Assembly: GCA_031291305.1 (NCBI GenBank)
Contig: JARLJH010000034.1
Location: 40,746 to 104,745, forward strand
Origin: Rhodoferax sp.
GTDB lineage: Bacteria; Pseudomonadota; Gammaproteobacteria; Burkholderiales; Burkholderiaceae_C
Length of the DNA: 64,000 bases
Reading direction: 5' to 3'
Shown here: positions 1 to 8,041 of the stretch, piece after piece
Layout: each line of letters begins with the position of its first letter
Position numbering within the stretch: position 1 is the first letter of the stretch
Program-made: the position numbers and the translations under genes
Notes under the pieces: generated by a model
The model's database searches: none
What the model was told of the DNA's origin: nothing
What the model saw: only the letters and a program-made list of their open reading frames with translations

Positions 1-756
1 TTTGCTTCAGACAAATTGATGTTCGGTTCAGGTGGTATCAAGTACGACGCTAAACGCAACTGGGTTTGGGCTGCACTCTGCGATATTGGGGTCTCGACGG
101 CCAGCTCACCGCAGACACAGGGTAAGACTGCCGCCGTGATTGCTTTTGATGCGAAGTCTGGAAAGCGGAAGCGATATATCGATCTCGCGCCTCTCGTGCC
201 AGGTGCTCACTGCGCCAATGATCTTGCGTTCGACGGCGCAGGCAACATCTACGTGACCGACAGTTTTGCACCGGTCGTCTATGTGATCGATCAGAAGATG
301 AAGGCGCGGGTATTGGTCAGCAGCGAGAAATTCGAAGGGCAAAACTTCAACCTAAATGGTATCGCTTATCACGGTAGCGGATATCTGCTCGTCGGGAAGC
401 ACAATAGCGGCGATTTCTACAAAATAACGCTCAAACCAAGAGTCGAGGTCCAGATCGTTGAATTGTCGATCAAGGTTCCCGGCGCCGACGGTATTGAATT
501 GTTGGGCAAGACTTCGATGATCGTGGCCCAGAATCAAGGGCATGATCGCGCCATGCTGTTGACGAGCATCGACGATTGGAAGTCCGCCAAGGTTCAAGAG
601 CTGGCTAAGAGCGTGGTATCTTTCCCTACGGCTGTGACAACGAGGGGAAAGGACATCTACATGCTGAATAACCGTGTTGATACGCTCATCGATGCTTCGG
701 CAAATAAGGTCAGCGATTACGTCCTGCAACGCTTGCCAGCGGTGAAGAACGAGTGA
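1..756 (+). CDS. SMP-30/gluconolactonase-like beta-propeller protein, 5' end outside window
   Basis: The frame is open to the left edge, so the N-terminus, and any signal peptide, is missing. About 250 residues are visible. Repeating blade-like segments such as NDLAFDGAGNIYVTD and NLNGIAYHGSGYLLV are typical of the six-bladed SMP-30/gluconolactonase/NHL-type propeller. This fold includes lactonases that use a central divalent metal, but many members have no known substrate. A TTG at 16 and an ATG at 19 exist internally, but no ribosome binding site marks them as the true start. The antiporter gene follows after 46 bases on the same strand. Family assignment is moderately sure; the reaction is unknown. 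Confidence 0.6.
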   Translation, partial: FASDKLMFGSGGIKYDAKRNWVWAALCDIGVSTASSPQTQGKTAAVIAFDAKSGKRKRYIDLAPLVPGAHCANDLAFDGAGNIYVTDSFAPVVYVIDQKMKARVLVSSEKFEGQNFNLNGIAYHGSGYLLVGKHNSGDFYKITLKPRVEVQIVELSIKVPGADGIELLGKTSMIVAQNQGHDRAMLLTSIDDWKSAKVQELAKSVVSFPTAVTTRGKDIYMLNNRVDTLIDASANKVSDYVLQRLPAVKNE

Positions 757-802
757 GATACGCGCTCAAGGTAAAGCAAGTAATTCTCGGTGGGGAGTGA
801 AA

Positions 803-2368
803 GTGGAAACGTTTGAATGGGTTCTAGTACTGCTCCTCGCTGCGGCGGCCTTGGCCGAATTTGCTCGCCGTTTTGGCGCACCTTATCCGACGATGTTGGC
901 GCTCGGCGGTGTAGGCGTCGGACTCATTCCAGGCAGCCCGCGCTGGACACTTGATCCGCAACTGGCGCTGACTCTATTTGTGGCCCCCGTTCTGCTTGAC
1001 GCGGCCTATGATACGTCTTTGCGAGACTTGCGTCGGCAGTGGAAGCCGGTTGCCGGTCTAGTTGTCGCGGCAGTTGCTACGACGGTCGTTGGGGTTGCTC
1101 TGGTTTGCCGCTGGCTGGTGCCTGGCACGCCGTGGGCGGTCGCAATTTGCCTCGGCGCAATCGTAGCGCCGCCTGACGCAGCCGCCGCGACCGCCGTAAT
1201 GCGCCAAGTCGGACTCCCTCATCGGGTGCTGAGCGTACTTGAAGGCGAGAGCCTACTCAATGACGCAAGCGCACTATTGGTCTATCGACTCGCGTTGATG
1301 GCCATCACTACCGGGCCATTGGGTCTGAGCGATTACCTACCGGTTTTTCTTCTTACCGTGTTCGGAAGCATTGGTGCCGGAATTGGCGTAGGGTTTGTCA
1401 TTCGGCCGGTGGTGAGTGCGCCCAGGCATGTCCCAACATCATTAATATTGCAGTTCGTTGTCACGTTTGGAGTCTGGATACTCGCTGAGCGTGTCGGACT
1501 TTCAGGAATTCTGACCGTGGTCGCGTTCGCCATGACAATGGCGCGAGACGGCGGACCGAAGATTCCTGCAAGCATGCGCGTCCCCATTCTGGCTGTTTGG
1601 GAGACAGTTGTTTTCATTCTCAATGCACTGGCCTTTGTCTTGATAGGCATGCAACTGCGGCCGATCTGGGAGCGGCTTGGTAACGGCCCTGGGCGCGTAG
1701 AATCTGTCACTGTTGCAGTGTCCGTTTTGGTCGCTGTGATAGCGACCCGCTTTCTTTGGGTCATGACCTACAGTGCAATTTCCAAGCGTCAGGAACGGGG
1801 GCGCCCAACTGGCGGACGAGCGAAGCGGACCTGGGGCGGTAGTGTTGTCGTGTCCTGGGCAGGGATGCGCGGCATCGTCACCTTAGCGGCCGCCTTTGCG
1901 ATCCCGGAAACCCTACCGAACGGCTCAGCCTTCCCTTATCGAGACTTGATATTGCTCAGCGCATTTTCGGTCGTATTTGGGACGCTGGTAATCCAGGGGC
2001 TCACCATGAAGCCGATTATTCGCATGCTGAAGCTAGATGAAGATGACGCAGTGGCGAATGAAGTACGGCTTGGTCGAGCGCAAATGTACCAGACCCTGAT
2101 TGACTTCATCCAGGACGACGATTCTCTGCATGCGAAGCTATTGCGCAAGGAGTATCAGGCGATTGTGGATCTAAATGTCGGTGGTGATCGGTTTCACCCG
2201 CTCAATGAGGTCCCCGGCGGACCGTTGATAAGATCCGCGCTGGCGCAGGCGCGGCATAAGGCCATTGAACTTCGGAATTTGGAGATCATTGGTGATCAGG
2301 CATTTCGCGTGCTTATTCAAGAATTGGATTGGGCAGAGCTATCGGCCGGCGGGAACGCGGTGAAATAG
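803..2368 (+). CDS. CPA1-family Na+/H+ antiporter (NhaP-like)
   Basis: This is an inner-membrane monovalent cation/proton exchanger used for pH and sodium homeostasis. About 12 hydrophobic helices fill residues 1-420, including the CPA1 core segments around APPDAAAATAVM (proton/cation-binding Asp region) and ESLLNDASALLV. A soluble tail of about 100 residues follows. The 521-residue length fits the family. I chose the GTG at 803 because GGGGAG sits five bases upstream; the in-frame GTG at 797 lies inside that ribosome binding site. The gene is 46 bases after an SMP-30-like gene and may be cotranscribed with it. Ion specificity cannot be read from sequence. Confidence 0.88.
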   Translation: METFEWVLVLLLAAAALAEFARRFGAPYPTMLALGGVGVGLIPGSPRWTLDPQLALTLFVAPVLLDAAYDTSLRDLRRQWKPVAGLVVAAVATTVVGVALVCRWLVPGTPWAVAICLGAIVAPPDAAAATAVMRQVGLPHRVLSVLEGESLLNDASALLVYRLALMAITTGPLGLSDYLPVFLLTVFGSIGAGIGVGFVIRPVVSAPRHVPTSLILQFVVTFGVWILAERVGLSGILTVVAFAMTMARDGGPKIPASMRVPILAVWETVVFILNALAFVLIGMQLRPIWERLGNGPGRVESVTVAVSVLVAVIATRFLWVMTYSAISKRQERGRPTGGRAKRTWGGSVVVSWAGMRGIVTLAAAFAIPETLPNGSAFPYRDLILLSAFSVVFGTLVIQGLTMKPIIRMLKLDEDDAVANEVRLGRAQMYQTLIDFIQDDDSLHAKLLRKEYQAIVDLNVGGDRFHPLNEVPGGPLIRSALAQARHKAIELRNLEIIGDQAFRVLIQELDWAELSAGGNAVK

Positions 2369-2643
2369 TAGTCCCGCGTTATGCCGACTGGGATATTTCG
2401 TCGCCGGTCATTTGGGGCTTGTGAAGAAGGTCGGCGGTCGACGCGCAGAGGCCAATTTCCAACGTTGGAAATCATAGGCCGGGCCGTAGCTCGGCAGGCG
2501 CAAAAGGATCTGCCAGCACTCTACACAAGGTTTCGACGATCGCCAGCGAATAAAGGGCAACATGAATTATTCGTTGACAAGGTGAAATCATGCAGTCAAG
2601 CTTAATCTTGTTCAATTGACTATAAAGGCCAAGGGCACCAGCA

Positions 2644-3105
2644 ATGAGCAGCGTTCACGAAACCGCGTATCCTCGCCTGAAAGACGAGTTCACGGAACAG
2701 GAACTTTTTGCCATCTATACGCCCACGCCAGAAGAGTTGCGCTTTGTTGCGGCGCGGTACCGGCAAGTTACGCTGCAAACCTTCCTACTCATTCAGCTCA
2801 AGCTGCTGCAGCGTCTGGGATATTTCATCATGCTCGGCAGCGTCCCTCGTGAAGTCATCCAGCACATTTGCAGCCGGGCCCAGGTCCGGGTGCCGACAAA
2901 ATCAGCACTGACGCGGTACGACAAGTCCGGCACCAAGCAGCGTCACCGGACCCACCTGCGCCAATTCGTCGGCTTCCGCGAATTGCTCCCGCTCGATGAG
3001 GTTTGGCTTAAGGAGCAGGCTTTTCAGGCGGCTAGGACCAAGCAAGAGCGTCTCCTTTTTGGTGATGCAAACCGGCAGATTTACAACGCCAGATTGAACG
3101 CATAA
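2644..3105 (+). pseudogene. Tn3-family transposase, N-terminal fragment
   Basis: The first ~135 residues (MSSVHETAYPRLK..., then FVAARYRQVTLQTFLLIQLKLLQ) match the DUF4158 N-terminal domain of Tn3-family TnpA, which is normally about 980 residues long. The reading frame ends after 153 residues, and the last ~15 (NRQIYNARLNA) look like unrelated sequence, so a deletion junction near 3050-3070 is likely. The catalytic DDE domain is absent. It differs clearly from the N-terminus of the other Tn3 transposase in this window, so it is the relic of a second element. Confidence 0.75.
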
Positions 3106-3117
3106 GGACAAGTACAC

Positions 3118-3702
3118 ATGACCCGCATTCTCGTCCTGGGTGCCAATGGCCAGTTGGCGCGAAACACGATTCCCTTCCTCTTGCAGCACAGCGAGGTGGA
3201 ACTCACGCTATACCTGCGGCGCGCCAAACGTCTCGCTAATCCTGACGCGGCTCGCGTCAGGATCGTAGAGGGTGATGTTTTGGAACACAACACGGTTGAA
3301 GCAGCTATGCGCAAGCATGACGTGGTGTATGCCAATCTCGCCGGAGACATGGAGGAGCAGGCGCGAACCATTGTTGCGGCGATGAAATCGACAGGTCTCA
3401 AGCGGCTGATCTTCGTCAGTTCCATGGGCATTTACGGTGAAGTTCCTGGAGAGAAATACCGCAGTGTGCTCGACCCCTACCGCGATTCTGCCGCCTTGAT
3501 AGAGGCATCCGATTTGGACTACACCATCCTTCGTCCAGGTTGGTTTACCCATGATGCTGCGGTTGATTACCAGATTACGCAAAAGGGACAGTCGTTCAAA
3601 AGACATGACGTTTCCTTGAACAGTCTTTCGGATTTGATTGTGAGGCTATCGTTGTCGCTTGCGCTCGAAGTGCGTCGAAGTTTGGGCGTCAGTCGCGCAT
3701 GA
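3118..3702 (+). CDS. NmrA-like / atypical SDR NAD(P)-binding protein
   Basis: A 194-residue Rossmann protein. The N-terminus ILVLGANGQLARN is a GxxGxxA/G dinucleotide-binding loop, IFVSSMGIYGE is the mid-domain strand, and YTILRPGWFT is the motif common to NmrA-like SDRs. Such proteins act as NAD(P)H-dependent oxidoreductases or redox sensors; the substrate is unknown. AAGGAC lies 9 bases before the ATG. The stop overlaps the start of the next (truncated) MFS gene as ATGA, implying the two were once a translationally coupled pair. It resembles the protein at 5159-5962. The C-terminus is slightly short for the family but plausibly complete. Confidence 0.72.
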   Translation: MTRILVLGANGQLARNTIPFLLQHSEVELTLYLRRAKRLANPDAARVRIVEGDVLEHNTVEAAMRKHDVVYANLAGDMEEQARTIVAAMKSTGLKRLIFVSSMGIYGEVPGEKYRSVLDPYRDSAALIEASDLDYTILRPGWFTHDAAVDYQITQKGQSFKRHDVSLNSLSDLIVRLSLSLALEVRRSLGVSRA

Positions 3703-3884
3703 AGTCCGAATACAACTCACAGCAAACCGCGATTCTGGCCATCATCGTTACAAGCTACTTGATGCTGGTGGTCGATATTTCCATCGTGCTTACAGGTTTG
3801 CCCAATATCCATGCAGAGTTGGGCTTCTCTCACGCTGAGCTTTCCTGGGTACAAAACGCCTACCGCGCGCAACGAGGCTTTTAA
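3699..3884 (+). pseudogene. MFS transporter (drug/H+ antiporter type), N-terminal fragment
   Basis: The first 55 residues carry transmembrane helix 1 and the sequence DISIVLTGLPNIHAELGF followed by LSWVQNAY, a hallmark of 14-helix EmrB/QacA-type major facilitator transporters. After QNAY the frame runs into different sequence and stops within six codons. The remaining ~400 residues are missing. The break coincides with the start of a fragment of another gene (3871 onward), so this is a deletion or recombination junction at about 3864-3870. Confidence 0.7.
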
Positions 3885-4137
3885 TATCGTCAATGGTGAC
3901 TTGTTTCGCTGGATTTGGCTGTAGGGTCGGCTTGCGGACTGGTTTGGCGTGCAGTCGGCAGGGTTTACCAACTCCACACAATCGCTCGAAGCCATCATGG
4001 CTGGTTACCATGCGCTGTGGCGTCAGATAGCGCAGAAACACGGCTTGGCCGAAACCTCGCTGGAGCGCCTGGCCTCGCCGTGGCATACCGATCTTGATTT
4101 GGGCCGCCCACTCAAAGTGATGGCTTGCTTTTTTTGA
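3871..4137 (+). pseudogene. PRISE-like SDR, C-terminal fragment with internal amber stop
   Basis: In one frame the sequence reads NEAFNIVNGDLFRWIWL, then TAG (3922-3924), then GRLADWFGVQSAGF, and later SPWHTDLDLGRPLKVM. The AFNxxNGDxFRWxWLW..IADWFG pattern is that of PRISE-type atypical SDRs (progesterone 5-beta-reductase/iridoid synthase-like). The usual TGG codon of that motif is replaced by TAG. Both ends are truncated: it joins the MFS fragment on the left and loses similarity after residue ~85. It is a non-functional relic; the family call is from motif memory. Confidence 0.55.
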
Positions 4138-4231
4138 CTTGTTCGCTCAGCTGCGGGCTGAGCGGCTCATCCCTTAAGGCTGTTACAGCCGCAGAGTCAT
4201 AGCCATATTCTGTATTTGAGTATTGAACTTC

Positions 4232-5074
4232 TCAGTCTGCCTCGCGTAACAGTCGAAACCCGATACTGATACCACGGTAATCTGTCGCATAGGGTTTACG
4301 GACCGCTGAACGCCAACTGCCCCCCGTCACATGCCAACTGCCACCTCGCACCACTTTGCTGCTACCAATGGCCGGGCCGCTGGGGTCAGTTACCGGGGCG
4401 CTTCCTGGGTAGCCGTCGGCGTACCAGTCCTGCACCCACTCCCACACATTGCCATGTATGTCGTATAGACCCCAAGGATTGGGCAGTTTCTGGCCGACTG
4501 GGTGCATTGAGCCGTCGGAAAAATCTTCGCCGTGCCAAGCATAACGGCTGAGTAAACTGGCGTCGTCACCAAAGGAGTAGGCGGTGTTTGTTCCTGCACG
4601 CGCCGCGTACTCCCATTCGGCCTCAGTCGGCAGGCGATAGCGATGCCCACTCTCGCGCTGATTCAGCCGCTCGATAAAAACTTGTGCGTCTTTCCACGAG
4701 ACCGTCACCGGGTTGTCCGGCCTGCGTACCCGCTCGGCCATTCCGGGCAATCCATAGAACGGATTGGAGCGCGATAGGGTGTAGGCGCTGGCACCCATCA
4801 CCAGCTCCCGCTGGGCCTGTGTGACTTCGTACCGAGCAAGGTAAAAGGAACGGCTGATTCTCACCGCATGACGTGGTTGCTCATTCGGCAAGGCGTCTTT
4901 GTCGGTTTCGTCTGAGCCCATTTGAAAGCTGCCCGCCGGAATGCGGACAAAGTCCATGCCCTGGCTGTTGGTGAAACCGGTGGGATCAGCAGCCAGGGCC
5001 GCCGGTGCCAGTACAGCCATCGCCAGCGCTGGCAGCACACAGCGGGTCAGGGTGATGGAGATGGAGATGGTCAT
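4232..5074 (-). CDS. Exported formylglycine-generating-enzyme-like (SUMF1/FGE fold) protein
   Basis: 280 residues. The N-terminus is a hydrophobic signal peptide ending near LAPAALAAD, so the protein is probably periplasmic. The FGE-sulfatase fold is clear: FVRIPAGSFQMGS, RYEVTQAQ, RLPTEAEWEYAARAGT, NPWGLYDIHGNVWEWVQDWY, KVVRGGSW and GFRL. Genuine formylglycine-generating enzymes use a Cys pair just after the VxRGGS motif. Here that stretch reads WHVTGGSWRSAVRK with no cysteine, so sulfatase activation is unlikely and a binding or other enzymatic role is more probable. The start at 5074 is chosen so the signal peptide begins the protein; an in-frame start at 5119 is possible. Confidence 0.82.
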   Translation of the reverse strand: MTISISITLTRCVLPALAMAVLAPAALAADPTGFTNSQGMDFVRIPAGSFQMGSDETDKDALPNEQPRHAVRISRSFYLARYEVTQAQRELVMGASAYTLSRSNPFYGLPGMAERVRRPDNPVTVSWKDAQVFIERLNQRESGHRYRLPTEAEWEYAARAGTNTAYSFGDDASLLSRYAWHGEDFSDGSMHPVGQKLPNPWGLYDIHGNVWEWVQDWYADGYPGSAPVTDPSGPAIGSSKVVRGGSWHVTGGSWRSAVRKPYATDYRGISIGFRLLREAD

Positions 5075-5158
5075 TTCAGCTTGCGGGTTGGGGACAGCAT
5101 CTAACCGGCTGTGCCACAACCGGTACGCGACGGATGATGGCGACTCGCCAACCGCTGG

Positions 5159-5962
5159 TCATGCTTCATGCGCTTGCGGCGATGCCAGTCGACGCAGGTC
5201 TTCTCTCACACGCTCGGGTTCCTGCGACAAGGGCATGTTGTCTGCGTCACGCACGCCATCAACATCGCCGGTGGTGTCGGCAGCCAGTGAAGCAAACAGG
5301 GAATTGAAATCCTCCTGCGCATAACCGCGCTCAGCGACCAGTTCGAATGTCTTGCGCGTGGCGCTGGCAGAGGTGAGGCTGTGCACCAGCACCTGTGCAA
5401 TCTGCGTCCGCGCCACGACACCGTCACTCGGGTCACCGGCCTGGCGGGTATCGCCCTGCAGCAGCACCAGACGGTGCTGGTCGGCGGTGTTGTAGTCGAA
5501 CCAGCCGGGGCGCACGATGGTGTAGGGCAGTCCACTGGTGCGCAGCAAGCGTTCGCTGCGGCGTTTCCAGTCGTGCGCTTCAGTGCTGCGGTTGTATGAC
5601 CCGGTGCGATTGGTGACACCGATGGCAGTCATCAGGGCAATGCGTACCTGTCGGCCATGCAACGCCGCCAGCACATTGCGCACGCCGCCGTAGCTGACCT
5701 GTTCGGCGCCGACCTTGCCGCCACCATCGGCACCATGGGCGAACACAATGGCATCGACCCCGTCGACGGCCGCGATCAAGGTGTCGGTTCGGGTGAGGTC
5801 GCCGACCACCCGCTGAGCACCCTTGTGCAACTGACTGGCCCGGCGCAAGTCCCGCACAAGTGCACGCACGTCATGGCCTTGGCGGATGGCCTCATCCACC
5901 ACCAGTCGGCCAATGCTTCCGGTGGCACCCACCACCAATACTTTCAGCGCTGCCTTGCTCAC
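5159..5962 (-). CDS. NmrA-like NAD(P)-binding oxidoreductase
   Basis: 267 residues with VLVVGATGSIGRLVVDEA as the N-terminal dinucleotide-binding loop, VRALVRD after strand 2, and YTIVRPGWFD in the middle. This places it in the atypical SDR/NmrA family (YwnB/YtfG-like). The substrate is unknown; relatives reduce quinones or sense the NADP+/NADPH balance. The GTG start overlaps the stop of the upstream alcohol dehydrogenase as GTGA, so the two are translationally coupled. Together with the SDR at 7066-7908 they form a three-gene set divergent from a LysR regulator. Confidence 0.82.
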   Translation of the reverse strand: MSKAALKVLVVGATGSIGRLVVDEAIRQGHDVRALVRDLRRASQLHKGAQRVVGDLTRTDTLIAAVDGVDAIVFAHGADGGGKVGAEQVSYGGVRNVLAALHGRQVRIALMTAIGVTNRTGSYNRSTEAHDWKRRSERLLRTSGLPYTIVRPGWFDYNTADQHRLVLLQGDTRQAGDPSDGVVARTQIAQVLVHSLTSASATRKTFELVAERGYAQEDFNSLFASLAADTTGDVDGVRDADNMPLSQEPERVREDLRRLASPQAHEA

Positions 5963-7023
5963 GCGGCGACCTCTTCCTTCAGCGAGCTCATGTCGATAAC
6001 AAAGCGGTACTTGACATCGGCATTTAGCAGGCGCTCATAGGCTTCGTTGATGTCCTGAATCCTGATCATCTCAATGTCGGAGGTGATGCCGTGCTGGCCG
6101 CAGAAATCCAGCATCTCCTGCGTCTCGGCGATGCCGCCAATCAGCGAACCAGCCAGGGCCTTGCGGCTGAACACCAGCGGGCCGGTGTTGAAGTCCTCCA
6201 GCGGGCCGAGGTAGCCCACCATCACCATCGTGCCGCCAACGGCCAATGTGGGCACGTAGGGGTTCACGTCGTGTACATAGGGCACGGTGTCAATGATCAG
6301 GTCAAACTGGCCTGCCACGTCTTCCATCTGCGCCGCATCGGTGGAGATCACGATGTGGTCGGCCCCCAGGCGACGTGCATCGGCTTCCTTGCCGGGCGAG
6401 CGGCTGAACAGAGTCACCTCAGCGCCCATGGCTTTGGCGAGTTTCAGGCCCATGTGGCCGAGCCCGCCCAGGCCGACGACAGCAACCTTGCTGCCAGCGC
6501 CCACTTTCCAGTGGCGCAGCGGCGAATAGGTGGTGATGCCGGCGCACAGCAGTGGCGCAGTGCCCGCGAGGTCCAAACTGTCGGGCACTTTCAGCACGAA
6601 ATCCTGTTTGACCACGATCTTCTCCGAGTAGCCGCCGTGGGTGCGGCTACCGTCGACCGGGTCGGTGGCGTTGTAGGTGTAGGTGGCTCCGTTCTCGCAG
6701 TACTGCTCCCAGCCTTTGCCGCAAGGGGCACAGTGCTGACACGAGTCCACCATACAGCCCACACCGACGCGGTCCCCGGCCTTGAAGCGTTTCACACCAG
6801 GGCCGACCTCGACCACACGGCCGATGATTTCGTGGCCCGGCACCATAGGGTAGTTGGCATTGCCCCAATCGTTACGCACGTTGTGCAGGTCAGAGTGGCA
6901 GACGCCACAGTAAAGAATCTCGATGACCACGTCATCCGCGCGCGGGCTGCGGCGATCAAAGTTGAACAAGCCCAAGCGACCGGAGGCGGAATGCGCTGCG
7001 TAGCTGCGTACTTTGAATGTCAT
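5959..7023 (-). CDS. Zinc-dependent NAD(P)+ alcohol dehydrogenase, cinnamyl-alcohol/YahK type
   Basis: 354 residues, a medium-chain dehydrogenase/reductase that interconverts alcohols and aldehydes in the cytoplasm. Catalytic zinc ligands are visible in CGVCHSD and GHEIIGRV. The structural-zinc lobe is CMVDSCQHCAPCGKGWEQYC. The coenzyme loop is GLGGLGHMGLKLAKAMGA, followed by LFSRSPGK, where Ser/Arg after strand 2 suggests NADPH. Such YahK/AdhA-like enzymes favour reduction of diverse aldehydes. AAGGA precedes the ATG. The stop overlaps the next gene's GTG, and the SDR upstream lies 42 bases away, so the three are probably one operon. Confidence 0.9.
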   Translation of the reverse strand: MTFKVRSYAAHSASGRLGLFNFDRRSPRADDVVIEILYCGVCHSDLHNVRNDWGNANYPMVPGHEIIGRVVEVGPGVKRFKAGDRVGVGCMVDSCQHCAPCGKGWEQYCENGATYTYNATDPVDGSRTHGGYSEKIVVKQDFVLKVPDSLDLAGTAPLLCAGITTYSPLRHWKVGAGSKVAVVGLGGLGHMGLKLAKAMGAEVTLFSRSPGKEADARRLGADHIVISTDAAQMEDVAGQFDLIIDTVPYVHDVNPYVPTLAVGGTMVMVGYLGPLEDFNTGPLVFSRKALAGSLIGGIAETQEMLDFCGQHGITSDIEMIRIQDINEAYERLLNADVKYRFVIDMSSLKEEVAA

Positions 7024-7065
7024 GATGTTTCCTTGGGTAAATTAAAATAGGTTTGCGGACCGGGA

Positions 7066-7908
7066 TCAGGCCGCTGCAGCGGGCTTTGCCAGCTCGCCAA
7101 AGCGCCAGGCAGAGGTCACCCCGCCGTCCATCAAAAAGTCGCTTCCGGTGATGAACGCTCCATCTGGTCCCATCAGCAAGGCTGCCACCTGCCCGACCTC
7201 GTCGGGTGTACCCGCGCGACCCACCGGGCAGCCTTCGATCATCCGGCGGTAACCGACGCCGCGTGGCCCGCTCAGCTCGTCCTTGGCCAGTGGCGTGATG
7301 ATGATGCCGGGGCTGATGGTATTGATCCGTGCGCCACGCTTTCCCCACTTGACGGCTTCAGCCATCACGCGCAGCGAATTGCCGCGTTTGGACAACTGGT
7401 AGGCCAGCAGCGGGTCGATCACATGCTCGGGCTGCAGAAAGTCCAATTGCAGTAGTTCTTCGACCGGCGTGGTCGCCAGGGCTTGGTCCTGGGCGGGCGT
7501 CAAGGCCGGCAGGCGGTGGCCGGACTGCGAAGAGATCACCACACCCGAGCCACCCCGGGCCATAACCTGACCAAACAGCTCCAGCACCAGGGCCGTGCCG
7601 TACAGGTCAACCTTCAGGATGGTGACGGGCGTCGCCTGCGAAGGCGAAACCCCGGCGGCCTGGATCAGACCAGTGACATTGCCCAGTCCGCTAGCCAGCT
7701 TGACCAGTGCCTGCACCGATTCCCGCGACGCGATGTCGACCGCGGCGACGCTGACCTTAAATCCGGCGTTGTCAAAAGCCTTGGCTGCCTCGGCAGCTTC
7801 CTGCTCGCGCAGGCTCGCCAGCAGCACATGTTTGCCTGCACCAACGCGCCTAGCGATGGCCTGGCCGATCGAACCAGCCCCTACAACCACAATCACATCT
7901 TGTGTCAT
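7066..7908 (-). CDS. Short-chain dehydrogenase/reductase
   Basis: 280 residues. The N-terminus VIVVVGAGSIGQAIARRVG is the cofactor loop. The catalytic region shows GSGVVISSQSG and LLAYQLSKRGN (Tyr-x-x-x-Lys), followed by RINTISPGIIITPL, and a C-terminal FLMDGGV typical of classical SDRs. The spacing between Ser and Tyr is longer than usual because of an inserted segment (residues ~150-180). I chose ATG at 7908 because AAGGAG sits six bases upstream; the longer frame to 7959 adds residues with no family likeness. It is the first gene of the set that diverges from the LysR gene and is likely its target. Confidence 0.85.
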   Translation of the reverse strand: MTQDVIVVVGAGSIGQAIARRVGAGKHVLLASLREQEAAEAAKAFDNAGFKVSVAAVDIASRESVQALVKLASGLGNVTGLIQAAGVSPSQATPVTILKVDLYGTALVLELFGQVMARGGSGVVISSQSGHRLPALTPAQDQALATTPVEELLQLDFLQPEHVIDPLLAYQLSKRGNSLRVMAEAVKWGKRGARINTISPGIIITPLAKDELSGPRGVGYRRMIEGCPVGRAGTPDEVGQVAALLMGPDGAFITGSDFLMDGGVTSAWRFGELAKPAAAA

Positions 7909-7957
7909 CTCATACTCCTTGAATTGGCTATAACCTAAGACGTCACTGTAAGTGGCC

Positions 7958-7987
7958 AACTCTTCATTGAATAGCCGTCAAAGAGTT
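7958..7987. promoter_or_regulatory. Inverted repeat in LysR/SDR divergent intergenic region (candidate operator)
   Basis: AACTCTT (7958-7964) and AAGAGTT (7981-7987) form a 7-bp inverted repeat with a 16-base spacer, midway between the divergently transcribed SDR (start 7908) and LysR gene (start 8042). LysR-type regulators bind dyads of this sort in such divergent promoters. The assignment to this particular LysR is inference from position. Confidence 0.4.
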
Positions 7988-8041
7988 GCGCGACAATCAA
8001 TAAAAAATTGATACTGATGCCGTCTGCGTCGACCTACCACA

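Noticed and set aside
2369-2643. Two short plus-strand frames (2381-2605, 2616-2852)
   Set aside because: No domain and no convincing ribosome binding site; the second overlaps the transposase fragment in another frame.
4145-4165. Hairpin CGCTCAGC/GCTGAGCG as a terminator
   Set aside because: There is no T-run on either side and the upstream gene is only a fragment.
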